A DNA stretch of 64,000 nucleotides from Antitrichia curtipendula. Its lineage: Eukaryota > Streptophyta > Bryopsida > Hypnales > Leucodontaceae. Below are positions 12,584-25,790 of this stretch, piece by piece. Position 1 is the first letter of the stretch; every line of letters starts with the position of its first letter. The translations under genes and the position numbers were made by a program. The stretch is from contig OX579640.1 in assembly GCA_951230915.1 (NCBI GenBank), positions 10,684,981 to 10,748,980 on the forward strand. The letters are read 5' to 3'. The notes beneath the pieces were generated by a model. The model worked only from the letters and a program-made list of their open reading frames with translations, was not told where the DNA came from and did not search any database.

Positions 12584-12832
12584 TCACATCCTCCTCCTCA
12601 GCAGCTTGTAAACGTTCCCACGATTCTTCGGTTTGAAGTTTTCCATAATCGTGGCAGCCCTGCCTTCAATGCATTGATGCCAGTGACATGGCGGATCCAA
12701 AAGCACATATGTATCAAACTTTGGAACTGTGAAAGAGTTCCATGCCACCAACTCGTCACAAATGTGTTTAGATTCCATGACTGCCCTAGTGTCCGGGGAC
12801 GACAGACTTTGCACGTTTCTTTGCATGTGCAA
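12584..12832 (-). other. Possible coding fragment, unknown product
   Basis: This is an 82-codon minus-strand open frame with protein-like composition in its second half (for example VPKFDTYVLLDPPCHWHQC and a basic C-terminus ending KLLRRRM). It resembles no family that I recognise. It might belong with the frame at 11477-11710 as parts of one small gene or pseudogene, but I could not join them with confidence. Confidence 0.18.
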
Positions 12833-13039
12833 CTGGAGTCGACTGTTATATTTGAGTTAATCTGGTCCCTCAGTAAAATCTGACAAGCATGACCTTACGC
12901 CAACGCGATCTATTGAATGTTGCGAATTAGAGTTGACACTGTAGATCGTTAGCTCCATGATTCTCTGAATGTGATACACTTCATGTTATACGCTATAGAG
13001 TGAAGCCCTAACTAGCTCCTATTGTACAGAAGGCAGCAC

Positions 13040-16000
13040 TCATGGTGAGGATAAAGAATCCTCCAGATCATGAAGTGCCCTTACGACGCTGCTTTGGGTT
13101 GCCCTAGAATACCCACACTCGCTGTGGTATCCGTCTCTGTTTCCACAGGGCGTGGAAGCATCGACGGAGGAAATGGAAGACCCCAGATCCACTTTTTCGA
13201 TAACAGGGTGCAGGTTTCGATGAACATCGAGAGTGTTTGCAGAACTGGAGCTCCAGTGGTTGGCAAAATTGTGCTGCTTGACCAGCAGCAGTGACGCGTG
13301 CATGTGGAAGTGCTTCTTGGACACCAAAAAATCTCCCAAGGGTCCGAGGCCATGATCCTCCACAGCAAGGAAGGCACAGGATTGAATGACAGGGCTGGCG
13401 GGATGCGAGTGCAACCCAGTGATGATCAAGTCATTGGGCTGCGCAGAATGGAACACGTCAAGGACGGAGTCCTCGAGGTTCTGCGTCTCAATTACTTTGA
13501 GTGTCAACTTTCTACAACTGATTTTATGCTCGCCGTTGCGTTTTAGGTCATCATCGTCTTCTACTTCTTCTGCAGCTTCCAAGATCGGAGCTAGAGCTTG
13601 CAAATCCAAGTGTCTCTCACTTTGCGACTCGATTATGTCCATGGAGATGCGAGCTTCTTCCGTGGACTGTGTTTTGCTTGCATCCATCTGCCCATTCGGT
13701 AAGTAGTCTCCACTGTTTTGCTTGCGTGGGACGGATCTCTGGGTGCCGATCCATGGCGCCTTGAAGAAACTCAAAACTTCACAAGCGAACCATGTGAAAC
13801 CGGTCCAGACTCGTGTAGCAACTGATTGAGTTTGCGAGTGCGACGTGAACAGGTGGCTTGAAATGTTTCGAATGTTGCCCAGGTGTTGGTTCCCCAGACC
13901 TTCGATCACGAACTGGATCACCGTGAGGCTGATACTGCCATGTTGCAACATGCGGCGTGCCAGCATTAGGGCTTCCCGGTCATCCGAGCCTCCGAAGAAT
14001 AAGACGTAAATTTGTTGTGAGCAATTGGTCGAGGTGGTATCCAAGCCATTGTCAAGAAGTAGTCCAACTGAGCAGGGAGGGTTTTGCAACACCTTCATGT
14101 TCACTTCCTTCAATCCCGACATGACTGTCTCAAAGCTTCCGTCGTAACGTTGGCGCATGTGAAAGGGGAGCAACAGGAAATTCACACGGTTGGCGCATGA
14201 GGTGTTGCAGATGTCGATGTGCATGTTGTGGAAAGCACTGACGGCGACGGCGGTTTTCACTCTCACTCGGCTCAGCTGGGAGTAGGTCTGGAATGCTACT
14301 TCCACTCCGTCCAACTCTGAACTGCCCTGAAAGCACAAATCAGGTGGATTTTGTTATTGCAAAGAAAATCAAGCTCGAAAGCACCAACCTATCTTTTCCA
14401 TGGTGTCCATTGCTATCTTTTATGACGATCTTAACACATTCCATGAGTGCACCTAATTTACTCTTCATCTGACAGCAAACACAATACTGTCCAGGATATG
14501 ATTTAGACTCAATCACCATGTCTGAGAATAGTCTGCAACAACATGCTACTTCCTCTCAAGTGTCAATCCAGGAGCTACTGTGAGGGAGCACTTGAATTGA
14601 GTGATGTCAGGGGCTTCCTTTTCCCAGACTCTGCAACTCAAGATGTGAGAGGTTTGAAAGAAGGAAGACTTCTGAGGATCGGAGCACGTTTTGAATCTCA
14701 GGGTTTTTCTAAACATTTACTGAGTAGGTCATATATGGAATTTCTTTTGTTCAATCTTAGGGTTTGGGGTTTAGGGTCTATATGAGATGCTCTTCCCTGA
14801 TTCTTCTGAGATAAGTTTTCTCACCATCTATTTTCCCCAATAGGACTAATCGATTTAGTCATTTTAGAACCATGAATCCTTCGCCTTTGGGGTGGGTGGG
14901 TTGTAGATTCTAATTGCTTTCTTGTGCAGCCATTGACGATGGCTTTCTAATTGAATTCAGACTACTGTTTTCTGCAGATATTGATTAGGACGCTGTTGCT
15001 ACTCTTGTGAATTGAGGAGGAGGTTTACGGATGGTGCAATACATCACCTCTCGCTTGGAAAACGACGAGGACATCCGGATAGACGATAGTCGTTTCGAAC
15101 TTTCGATCAGGTGAAGCACATACGCTCTCAGTGACTTGAAGTCTTTCCCTCTTGTGATTTCAATCATGTTTCTCATGGAAGGGATGTTCCATGACCCAAC
15201 AGGACAAAGCAGCATACGTAGTTCATCCTTATCATCCCCAGCGTCGATGCTGCGTCTCACGTAAGGTGGAATGTCACGAGCTGGTGAATACATCCACATT
15301 ACGACTGGCGTTGTTATGAAGGTGGTCACGAGGGCCATGATCACCAATATGGCAAATATTTCTTCATCTATGACCTGCAGGTAAAATTGGGCAATACTGA
15401 AGGTTGGTCAACACAAAAAACTTGGTAATAGAGTTTTATGACCTACTTTTTTCTTAGTCGTGGTGACTCTGAAGATGTAGGAAACGTGTTAAAGTCTGAC
15501 TGAGAGGACGAAGCAAGAGCTCTAACTTACCCCTTTTGAAAGACCGATGTTCAGGACTATGAGTTCCACCAGACCTTTGGTGTTCATGAGAAAGCCCAGG
15601 GCCAAAGCCTTGCGATTCTCCACACCCCAAAGCTTGGCCACAATAAATGTCCCCAGCACTTTTCCTATGCATGCTGTTGCTAGCACTATGATGAGAATCA
15701 ACACTGCACCAGAAACGTAAGTTGCATTATTCAGATTGTCTTTGTTTGCCATTCATTTGATAATTGTTTATATAATGTGAGACTAGCATTTCGGGGTAAG
15801 TTTTTGCCGTGAGATTCGCTTGAGAATTCTTTCTACCTCAAAGCATAGAGCTCATAACCGGTCTCACTGTTAGCTAGTGAAGATCCTCAACGTTCTTGTG
15901 ATTCTTGTTGTTCTAACAAAATGGTTAATAAGAAAGAAAGGTCTCATACGTGCAGTTCCATTGTTCATTGCAGACAGGTGCGTCTTCAGTCCAGAAGATG

Positions 16001-18479
16001 CGAAGTAGAGGGGCAAGAAGAGGATGCTCACGTAGTCTTCAACCTTCTCAATCAGTATTGCTGCACAGAAAGAAATCAATCCTTTAAATTTACTGTAAGT
16101 TGAGTTTGAACAGCACATTCGTTGCACTTTCTGTTGACTGATGAAGATGTACACCTATTCCAAGTTTATGATATCTGAAGCCAGCACCAAACAGAGCTCT
16201 TAAAATTTGTGTCATTGACACGAACTCCTAGAGCTGTTTATATCGTGATTGTAATGTAGAGGGGAAGGCCAATCTAAGTACCTGCGAATCGGCCGTCCTT
16301 AGGGATGATGAGCCCGCAGATGAAGGCTCCAAAAATGACATGAATACCAATTAAATCAGTGAGAAACGCCGCACCAAGAACAAGCAAAAGAGTCATTGCC
16401 ACAACAGGCTCCGGAGGAAGCTCCCTGTAATGGGCCAGTGCATACGTAATCGGTGAAACGACCAAAAACATGAGGGCAAGAAAGGCTATGCCGAGGAGTG
16501 ACACCCACAGTGCCACCAGTGGATTTGATTTTGAATTCGTTACAGCTACTGCCAGAGCCAGAAGGACCCATGCAACCACGTCGTTTATTGCGGCTGCCGA
16601 CATCGCCATTTGACCAATCTGCGAATGAAGAGACTGTTGGGTAAGCTCGTTCAACCTTCACTGATTTTTTTTATCACAGTTCACGGATGTCAAGTGATTA
16701 AGTCCAACAGGATTGAGATTTCATGGTTTAAAGTGAACAATTTGATTCAAATCCATAAAAAATTAAAAAAATAAAGATGAGGCCAAACTTATATTACCAG
16801 AATCAATGAAAAACATTGCAGGTGCTGGTCAAAATAACAATAGGAATGGACAACACACATTCTTTTTATGACGTACTCTAAAGTGCCACGGAAGACAAGG
16901 TCGAAGCCTCTTGATCCTTCAGGCTCACAGCTCAAGCTCACAACATTCTCATGCTGACGACATTTTCGTGCAGCTCACACTACCGAATTCAAGAGATTTC
17001 CTCAGATCAACGCCTAAAGTGAGATAGAGTTTAGCTTGGCATACCTCAGTGTTGAGAAGTTTGCGCTCTGTCAGAATGCGGGCGAGAACGGGGAAAGCAG
17101 TAATTGAAAGCGCCACGCCAATGAACAATGTGAAGGTTCCAAAATTTTGACCCAACTCCGGCAGAAGAACTTTGCATATGATGTATGATGCTACTGTCCC
17201 AAGTCCAAACGGGAGGATCATGCCTGCTGCTGCCATCCATACTGTCATTACTCCCGACCTGCCGTGAACAAACGTCCAGGTGAGTCAATCACTGAAGCCA
17301 AAAGCAATCATTTCTAATTGCTTCAATAGTAGAAATCAAACCTGCCTCCCAACTATTTGTGCCAGTTCAGTTCGATTTGAATCATCTTGTGAAAACCATA
17401 ATTGAGATGGAGCCAAAATTTACATCATTAGAATCAGCTAAGACAATTGTACATGCTGGTTAAAACTGAATATGGAATTGGAATAAAGAAAGTCTCCATA
17501 TGACCGACTCGAAACTGCCGGCAAAAGCAAACGTGAGTCCCGATTTGGAGCTTTGGTTCTGACTGCTGACAAAGTTTGGAACACGATACAGAGAAACAGG
17601 GCAAGATGAAAAGTCAGTGGAGAGTTTCAGTACTTTCGAATTTTTGTGATATTGAGTTCCAATCCCACGAGGAAAAGGAAGAAGATGAGGCCCAATTCCG
17701 CGATAGTCTCCAGCACAGTCAAAGAGCTTTGAGGGAAGATAGTGTTTGCAAAGCCGGGAATGTGGCCGAAGGCTGTTGGTCCCAACAATATTCCTCCCAA
17801 AATTTCTGCACAAGTGAGCACAGTCAGTCCAATCATCTTTTTGCACCAACAACTGTGAAGAGTCCGTCGTTTCAACCATCTTGCAAACCCTAAGTTGCTG
17901 GTATCTGAAATCTAGAGGAACTACACAGTTTATTATATTTTGTGTATGACTCATTAATTTATAGGTTGAATGCTAATTCAAATAACATGTCTTAGTGTAT
18001 TTCTAGATGGAAAAGATTGGAACACCAATTAGCAAAAACTGTAAATCCGAACACCTCCCAAGTCCCTTTTGATCGACTGAATTTCACTCAAAAGCTTCTC
18101 TTCTTATCTTTTGATTGTGGTCCTGAGGTCAAATCAAATACAGTAAATAACAAAATAAAGTTGATTTACAGTATGGCAGGCTATTTTGGTGGCACGTGAC
18201 AAGATATCGTATGAACAGTGGCGCTTCCTCAAGATTTTCTACAGTAAGTTCAGAAAGAAACATAACAGCAATTCTTACATCCAAAAGCCACAGGAGCTTA
18301 CCAGCGACAACACGTGGTTGCTTGAGGGGCCGCAACAGGAGCCCAAGGAAGCGTGATAAACCGATGATGATTGCAACTTGTACAATGAGAAGCAGGAGAG
18401 CATGGTGAATGGGATTGTCGCCTGTTACAATCCCACCTGATGTCACCGAAACATCAGCTGTGAGGTTTGTTGAAGCCAT
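13040..18479 (-). CDS. CHX-family cation/H+ antiporter (CPA2), 8 exons, 932 aa
   Basis: CHX proteins exchange K+ (or Na+) for H+ at plant endomembranes or the plasma membrane. Exons, in coding order: 18302-18479, 17634-17805, 17045-17258, 16282-16618, 15950-16060, 15531-15703, 15048-15374, 13040-14326. Every intron is GT-AG and phase is kept throughout. The N-terminus carries [16 protein letters not shown] and [17 protein letters not shown]. The membrane domain has [33 protein letters not shown], and [10 protein letters not shown] with the Asn200-Asp201 pair expected at the ion-binding site. [20 protein letters not shown] follows in exon 6. The cytosolic tail, about residues 430-932, shows the CHX order [21 protein letters not shown] and LLLPFH. 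At 932 residues the protein is longer than the roughly 770-870 usual for the family. Much of the extra length is an acidic, poorly conserved linker at about 649-775. Which CHX subgroup it belongs to cannot be said by eye. Confidence 0.93.
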
Positions 18480-21400
18480 AGAATTGTAAATCTCTCCTCT
18501 GCCTCGATCTTGAGGCCAAAAACCTACGTAAGTCGGACTAGTGAAAGCTCCTTCTAGCTGATGATATATGCGTCTCTCCGTGGCAGATGATATACGAGTC
18601 TCTCTCTAAGTCTTCAAACAACAAGCTCAATGGTTGTCAGAGACCTGACCGAAATTAAGAGGGCAGAAAAATACTCATCCCTTGGCTTGTGTGGTGTACG
18701 TGACCTGCAATTCCAGGTTTGGAAATTCCAGGACCATCGCCTGACAGGACGAAACTGCAATTATGCTGTCGCAAAATGATGCACGTGCAGAGTCCTCTGA
18801 CTGATTCCGGGCAGGGTATGAAATTGAACTGAAGCTGGTGCAACAAGCTTCCCCCATTTCCAAAACACTACACTAACTCTAGACTTCCTTATAGCACGAT
18901 TGAAGCTCCGACATTCCATTCTTGACTAAATTTGTAGCAACTCTCAAATTCTACTGAACGAGTGTCTTCAGTGCGTGTACTGTCCAGCCCACTCTGGGCG
19001 TTGTCACACTTTGGGCGTTCTTAGACAACAAGGAGCAAACCAATGGAGTAAGATGACGCATCAGCAATAGTGACGTTGGAGCAACCACTACCAACATTGT
19101 AACGACGCTTATAAACCGCAGATATGCCAGGCATTCTTTACAGCTCAGTTATATCAAGCGTGAAAATCTCACTGGAAGACAAACAACTTTAGAGACAAAC
19201 TTTTAAGGTCCTTCAGTGACCGAAGCTCTCAAACTTAAGCTGGACCATCAAGTAGCCTGCAAAGTAGTCTGGTGGGTACACAACACGCTTGCTGTTTAGA
19301 AACTTTGCAGAAACTCCTACTTAGGTAGCAACTAACTGTATGGACGGTACGTACTCTACGAACTCAACGCAAGAGATTTGTGCACGGCAGTACACGTGAA
19401 GCCATCCTTGGTGTTGAAGATATTTCCACAGCACCGCATAATTGGACAGGATTGATGCATTGATGTCTCCGCCTCCGTAATTGTACGGAAAAGTAAATCA
19501 TCGCACTGCAACATGTCGTCATGTGATTTGTAAGAAGAGAAAAGGCCTGCTGTAGGAAATTCTGAGACTCTTCAGGCTCTCCGTCTCTTTTATCATAATC
19601 AGATTAGACAATCATATATGCCCGTGTGGATAAGCTAGTAAACTGTGAAATCAAGATACTAGTTTTTATTGTTTGAGTTTGAATAATCCTTCTTCTTTTC
19701 CCAACGATTTAATTTTTTTCTTGCAGAAGTTTCTAAATTGATTATAGTTGATTGGAATTCAAATGGTAAGTAACAGAGTGTTTGGAGTGAATGTACGTGG
19801 AAGAAGAATCGTGGAGGGAGATATGTATTCCGAAATTAAGGGAATCAGTTTGGAAAGTCTGTAGTAGATTGAGAGTACTACGATTCGGCGAGTTCAATTG
19901 GTGGGGGTCATTTCTATGTTCAAAATTTGGAGAATCACGTCAATTTTCAGACTCTGTAATCGCACCATATCCTCAAGAGTATGTCATGTTGTGAATACAT
20001 CAGCTGGGACATGTCAAGTTTTGAACATAAATGAATGCATTTCGAAGTCCACTTTTGACCCTTTTGAGGGTAAATGAAAAAGGGTGATGAAAAAGTGAGT
20101 TTTAAATTTTGACCTTGACATGGGTTTAGAAAGAAAATTTATTATATAATTCATGTGAACTCAAAATAAATCAATTTTCCCTAGAGATGAGAGTTCTGTT
20201 CATAGAAAAGGGAGAAAACTAACTTTCAAGAGGTGAGCAAGAAACACAAAAATTGTCGTGCAGATTGAAACCTTCACTATTCTCTTTTTTATGTTTAATT
20301 ATTTTGAAATTCCTTAATAATCCCATGGGTGCAAATTACACCTTCAAGACTTCGAGGTAAACTTTAGACAGTGTTGTCAAGGAGGGTTGAGTATAGGTAG
20401 TTTTGTTTTCTCAGGGCTTTGCAATTCCAAGTGCTAAGGGTTGAGCTTTCTGGAGTACCTGAAACAGTTTGCATTGCAGGAGGGGCATACAATCCATTTC
20501 TGTGTACGTGCTCGTGCTGAACTCTGGTCAAGATTATCATGCTCTTCTTGAAAATGTTGGTCATTGACAACAAAAATAAATTCGTAACCAAGAGTCTGGG
20601 ACGTCACTTGTCGATCTTCTTGTACTGTACAACTTCTGAAGTTTTCATTTGCCACACGTTTCCTTGCATATGCCCTCAAAACCTCCAAAAGTACATGACA
20701 TCAGAGTCTACAAAGGTGGAGGAATAGTACCCACTCCTCTCTAATATCACCTTCTTTAATATCACAGCCTTGTTCTCTCACCCAACAGGGGTACACGGAG
20801 TTCAAAACTCACTCTGTATTGGTACTACCATGCTCTACTAGGTCATGCGGACCTTGCAAATAACCTCCTTGCAAGGCTACCGATATTTCAGCTGAAACAC
20901 AGCATATCAAATCCGTAGATGAAAACTACTACCAGTACTCTCAGAATTGCACAATAGAGACTGGCAGATCCTCGATTCATGGCACAATGTCCTCTTTAAT
21001 CTTTGGTCCTCAGTGCTCACATGAACTTCGCAAATGTAATTCTCTGGCTCATCTGGTAATAATCGATCCACTATCTTCAAATGGAGATTACGAGTTTACC
21101 ATTGACAGTACACCAAATTCTGTATTGCACACCCTCTTCCAAGATCGGAATCCAAAACCCAGTAAGAGTCTTCTTCACTTGGAATCCTCTTCTAACGTAT
21201 GCCACTAATAATCTCTGTGGATTAGCACCGTGAATCTGCTAATTGCCGAAGTGTACGGTGGCATTCTCAACCTGTTATAATGATCAGACGTGAGCGACAG
21301 GCACATCCTTTCCCTTTCACATTTCTCGAAAAGAGGAGAAAAAAGTTGACATGTGGCTGATGACTCGACCACTTGTACAAATGAAAGGGTATCTTATGAA

Positions 21401-21916
21401 TACAATAGCAAAGAAACTGACTGACCCCATGAATGGCAAGTCACGAAAAAAGAGCTCATGGCACGCTTCTCAAGGAGATGCTTCCGTGGCACACTTCTCA
21501 AGGATTGACAAGTGAGCTCTTTTTCATTTCTGGTCAATCCAGCCACGCCCACAATGACAGCAAGGGTGCACAAATAAAAGAAGAATTTGACGATGGAAAA
21601 CGTTTACCTCCAGGTGATACGTTGAGACCGTGAGCTTGAGATACGCTGAAAACATGTGAATAAGAATGTACGCTACAATATCTCCTTGAGAATCACCGAG
21701 TGCCCGTCGTAAAACATGTATATCAAGCTTTTTGGCAGATTCTCCAGCTCACCAAGGCCGTTGAATTAAGGTCTGCATCATCCCAGCATATGAAACGCCT
21801 CTCCGAAGCATTGAGGTTGCGCAGCCTGTCCCTTGATGGCCAAGATTACCAAAGAATTCATCTAGGAGTAGGCCAACAGAACACGTAAAATATGGCATGT
21901 TTTGGATCCAAGACGT
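18480..21916. other. Intergenic region between the CHX start and the GH28 stop
   Basis: Both flanking genes are on the minus strand, so this holds the CHX promoter and 5' leader (next to 18480) and the GH28 3' end (next to 21917). Composition is moderate. I see no convincing gene. A minus-strand open stretch at 20434-20688 has protein-like parts but no recognisable family. A short hairpin lies at 21445-21525. Confidence 0.5.
21445..21525. repeat. Hairpin with internal direct repeat
   Basis: GAAAAAAGAGCTCA at 21445-21458 is complementary, apart from one extra A/T, to TGAGCTCTTTTTC at 21513-21525. The loop contains two near-identical copies of GGCACRCTTCTCAAGGA at about 21460 and 21488. Confidence 0.6.
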
Positions 21917-24354
21917 TCAAGCAACATATGCATTCTCATAGTCCACCAAGTGCATATCATGCACGGTAGAGGGAGTAATATCAAATGGCAAGCCCCAGCC
22001 CGCCATACCACATCCCTTCCATTGTAAAATCACCTTCTGCATCCAGACATCCTCCACATACTCCATGAACAAGCCTGACATGCGGTGCATCACAAGACCT
22101 TGGCATCCAGGTCTGTAGTCGTGGTAACCAGCAGTGAAATTCGTCCACCTCACGAGCGTGACATTCACGTTACTGAAGTGTAGCCCCTTCAAGAAGCTTT
22201 CCTCCGAGCCTGAAAGAAAAATGCCATTCTCTGATGTGGTCGTGATGTTGATGTAGTGCACGTTATTGACAGAGCCAACCACCGTAGCCACTGTCCGAGG
22301 ACATGCTGTGACATAAATAGGCTCAGCAAAACCCCACCACGAGGGGTGGTAGTAACGAGTGCTCATGTGAATGTTGGCAAAAGTGACGTTGTTGACATTA
22401 CCTATTCAAAACCAACAGACGGTTAATTAAAGATGAAAGCATGATAAAAAGGCAAACTTCTATATTGTTTCAACAATCCTCTTTTATAAATTGACGGCAA
22501 GGACTAAAGATTTACGGTTATAAAATGACCATCTCGAATGATCACATTGTGAAAATATTAGAATTCGAATGGGACTAGATTCTATTGACCGACAGAATCT
22601 TTGAAGCACATTGCATGTGTTGGTCAAAAATTGGACCAAAAAGAGTCCCCAAACGACCTACTCAAAACTGCAAAAAGAACATGAGGCCTACCTGGACTTC
22701 TTAGGAATAAGTAGGTACCTTTATCTCGGAGTTGAATCCCTAGTCCTCTGTGAGAATCTACAATCATAAGCTTCTCAAAGTGAAGATTACCGAGATCATA
22801 ATACGTCTGACTCCCCAGTTTCACTGCGCATGACTTGGTTCGGATCCAGCAATTGCTCACCGTTAAATTGTAGAGAGGGCCAACCTGTGTTTTCGGGCAT
22901 ATAGCATCATCACCAGTGTCAATGTGGCAATCCTTGATCATGGTGTTGTTGGAGGAGTCGATGTCAATGCCATCAGTGTTCGGGGAGTTGAAGTTGCCGT
23001 GTATCGACACGTCGTGTATAGAAACTATGTCCGAGTTGATAACGTGCAAGCTGAAATAATTCACAAATCCCACACAATTGTCCTTCAAAATGCTCACAAC
23101 CCACCTGAATGTAACTGGATCCCAGACAATTTCAATGCTTCTAAACAACTCAATGCTAAGCTAGAGGGTTTCGGAAATGGACTACAGAAGAAGGAAATTT
23201 CAGCATCACCAAAAACTCAAAAAGGGGCTAACACTTTGGAGAAAAGAAGAATTGCCTTGTGTCCAATTTGGTCCCAAAACAACAAATCGGACCACAGTAA
23301 TAGCAAGGCCCGACACCTATTTAGGGGGATAAGAGTTCAAAATTTGTGCTTCAAATCTTGGAGAACTCCAAGAAACGTGATTTGAAACCTCGATAAGCTG
23401 GCCTAGTACTTCTGAGACCAAATTTAGAATCACACAGGGCTGAATTTCGAGACAAACAACAGAGTCGTCCAGTTGAAAATGCAAACTCTGACAAACCCTA
23501 CACTCAAGCCTCCTAATTACACTCTGAAATTGAATATTTCCTGTATATCCTAAGAATCTGGCATGTTGCATACACATCTTCCACATGTAAAGTTGTGAAC
23601 ATGCGTGAGTGCTAACTAAAGATCATTTTGCCCCCGCGAGGCAGTGCCATTAGAGAGGATTGAGTGTAATCCTTAAATGCATAATTCTACACATTTGCTG
23701 AGGATGGAAATGTAACAGTGTTTTTAGGGTTTAGGGTTTAGGGTTGGGAAAGTTACATGGGAATGCCACATACCACCAATATGCAGGATCCTCGAGGAAC
23801 ACATTCCAGACGTGCACATTCTTGCAATTCACAAACCCCACCAGTCGTGGCCGGCACTCATCCCCAAGACAATCACCCGTAACATTCCAGCTCACCATGA
23901 CATTCTTCTCCGTCTTAAATTCCTTCACGAACTTCCGTCCCTGTCCCGTTAAGACTCCTCCCCCAGTGAGCTCTACATTCTCCACACCCTCGGCCACGAT
24001 GGTGTACCATCTCCTCCATTCCAACGGGAAATCCTCCTGCCGCGTGCCGCCCACGATCGTCGCCCCTTCCTCCACCCACAGCGTGATGTTGCTCCTCAAG
24101 TGGAGCGTGCCCGTGAGGTACCTCCCCGGGGGAATATGCACTATCCCGCCTCCTCGCTCGGCGCAACGATCGATACTGGATTGGATGGCAATAGTGTCGT
24201 AGTCCTTGCCATTGCCCGTAGCGTTGGGTCTGCAAACGAGACGAGCTTCCAGTTTCAAAGCTTGGAAATCAGGGCGAAGGGCGAAGGAAGAGCCCATCAC
24301 TGAAACCATCACAAGCAATCGGAATAGGAGGTTCTGTCCATCGGAATTCGTCAT
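21917..24354 (-). CDS. GH28 polygalacturonase-like protein, secreted, 3 exons, 465 aa
   Basis: GH28 enzymes hydrolyse homogalacturonan in the cell wall. Exons, in coding order: 23774-24354, 22719-23050, 21917-22401. All introns are GT-AG and in phase. The open frame reaches a GTG at 24363, but the first ATG is at 24354. The first 27 or so residues form a signal peptide (LLFRLLVMVSVMGSSFA). Then come the family landmarks GGGIVHIPPGRYLTGTLHL, DPAYWCLHV across the exon 1/2 join, NTDGIDIDSSNN (Asp220) and TGDDAI (Asp241, Asp242). RDKGNVNNVTF spans the exon 2/3 join, and WWGFAEPIYVT follows it. Where the catalytic GHG histidine is expected, the sequence reads RTKSCAVKLGS, with no His. The usual RIK is replaced by GIQLRDKG. 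The three acidic residues are present, so the fold is secure but activity as a standard polygalacturonase is uncertain. Length is normal for the family. Confidence 0.92.
23728..23752 (-). repeat. Telomere-type repeat / telo-box cluster in GH28 intron 1
   Basis: About three copies of TTTAGGG occur in tandem on the plus strand, which reads AAACCCTAA on the coding strand. They lie 20-45 bp past the exon 1 donor. AAACCCTAA telo-boxes are known plant regulatory and chromatin-recruitment motifs. A role here is inference. Confidence 0.6.
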
Positions 24355-25504
24355 TCTACTCACAAACTACGTGCCAAACACGAATTCACTCAAATCGCCA
24401 CTGCAAAACGCTTCCTCAAAAAATTAGGGGAAATTTTGCGCAGGAGCGCATCGTCTCGCCGCTAGAGGAACTCTAGAAATGATTGAGAAGTGCGTCCATG
24501 GAAACGGTATCATCCAAGGACGGTGCCATGAATAAAAGGACTGAACTAATCGCGGCGAGGGAAACTCAAAGACAAACTCTGATCCCAACAGCATGGCGAC
24601 GGAACTCAGGAATCCACCATTCTCGATTCGGATAGATACTCCTGACGAAGAAACATTTGAAACGGGCTACAGATCAGTGTTTTTTTAGGCAATTAAATGC
24701 CCAGTTGCCTTTTAAAAAAATAGGCAGCTTCAAGCCTATAGGAAAAAAAAAGGGGTAAATGTGTTAAAAAATGTCTAACAGTAATCATGGCCCTGCACAC
24801 CATTGACACAATGTTTCCAAACCTCATTCCATTTGTTGTGCAAAGCCAACACATGCAGAAATTGCATATAAAAAATTGCATATAAAAAATTAGCCTCCTT
24901 CAATTCAAGCCCTCAAAATGAAGGAGCAAGAAAACCCACAACCTTCTTGAAAGAAAGGCCACATAACCATTTTGTCCAAAAGCCAAAAAAAAAATCACTC
25001 CAAATGCAATTTTTCACTATGGACGTAGATGACCTCTTTAATTTCACCATTCTATAATATCACATACTCTATTTTCATACCAAATCTTGATGGCTCATCG
25101 TCTCCAGTGCAAAACCAACATTCTACAATTTTAGATTGTTTTTGCTTGTTGCTTATATTTGAGATACTCCTCCTAAAGTATACACTACACAAGGACAAGA
25201 GTATACAATACTAATTGAAACTAATTTTGGCACAGTCCTAGTTAGTATAGAGGGCTCTAGTGATCCAAATCATTAAACCTTCACAGAAAGACAAGTAGTA
25301 AGTTGCTAAAATGCGATTAGTGAGATTGCCAACAAGGAGAGACTTGAGAGAAATTAGTTTTTTTCAGAGAACATCAACCCAAGTGCGTTGTAAGAAAACT
25401 TCAAAAGTCTGTTGTAATGTTCCAAAAAAACTCCAGAAGACTGCCTTGACTTCCCGAATAGCGAGTGGATCAAGAGATCCCGGGTTTGGATCACCGAGGC
25501 CCCC
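24355..25504. other. GH28 upstream region and AT-rich DNA
   Basis: The GH28 promoter and 5' leader should lie in 24355-24700, which is less AT-rich than what follows. I could not pick out a convincing TATA box. From 24700 to 25500 I see no gene. Confidence 0.45.
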
Positions 25505-25790
25505 CATAAGGTAGGCACCCCCAAAATGGCACCTGACCTTAAAGCGCCATCTACAGGTTGTGTACATTTCCAAAATCAGTTATGTACCTATTTGGATGGA
25601 GCGCTTTCAGAAACAAACTTTGACCCTTAATAACTTTTGCATACAATGTCCAAATGCCACGTTCTCTGGTGCGTTGGAACCTCCTTTCACTTGCCAACAA
25701 GAATATATGAAAATTTGACCAGTCTAATAGTAGTAACTAGGCTCAGTAGCAAAAAGTGGCGGTTTTGCGTGTACCCACCTTACTAGGACT
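25505..25790 (+). repeat. Dispersed repeat, uninterrupted copy
   Basis: This copy shares its sequence order with 36215-36237 plus 37306-37560. Shared landmarks include GGCACCCCCAAAATG, CCAAAATCAGTTATGTACCTAT, TAACTTTTGCATA, GGAACCTCCTTTCA, ATATGAAAATTTGAC and AGTAGTAACTAGGC. It serves as the empty-site reference for the CACTA insertion at 36238-37305. Confidence 0.7.

Larger units (their letters stand above)
10815..13039. other. Intergenic region between PAL and CHX 3' ends
   Basis: The two neighbouring genes converge here, so the region should hold both 3' untranslated ends. It is less AT-rich than the bulk intergenic DNA. Two minus-strand open stretches look protein-like and are listed separately at 11477-11710 and 12584-12832. 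Nothing else was recognised. Confidence 0.5.
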
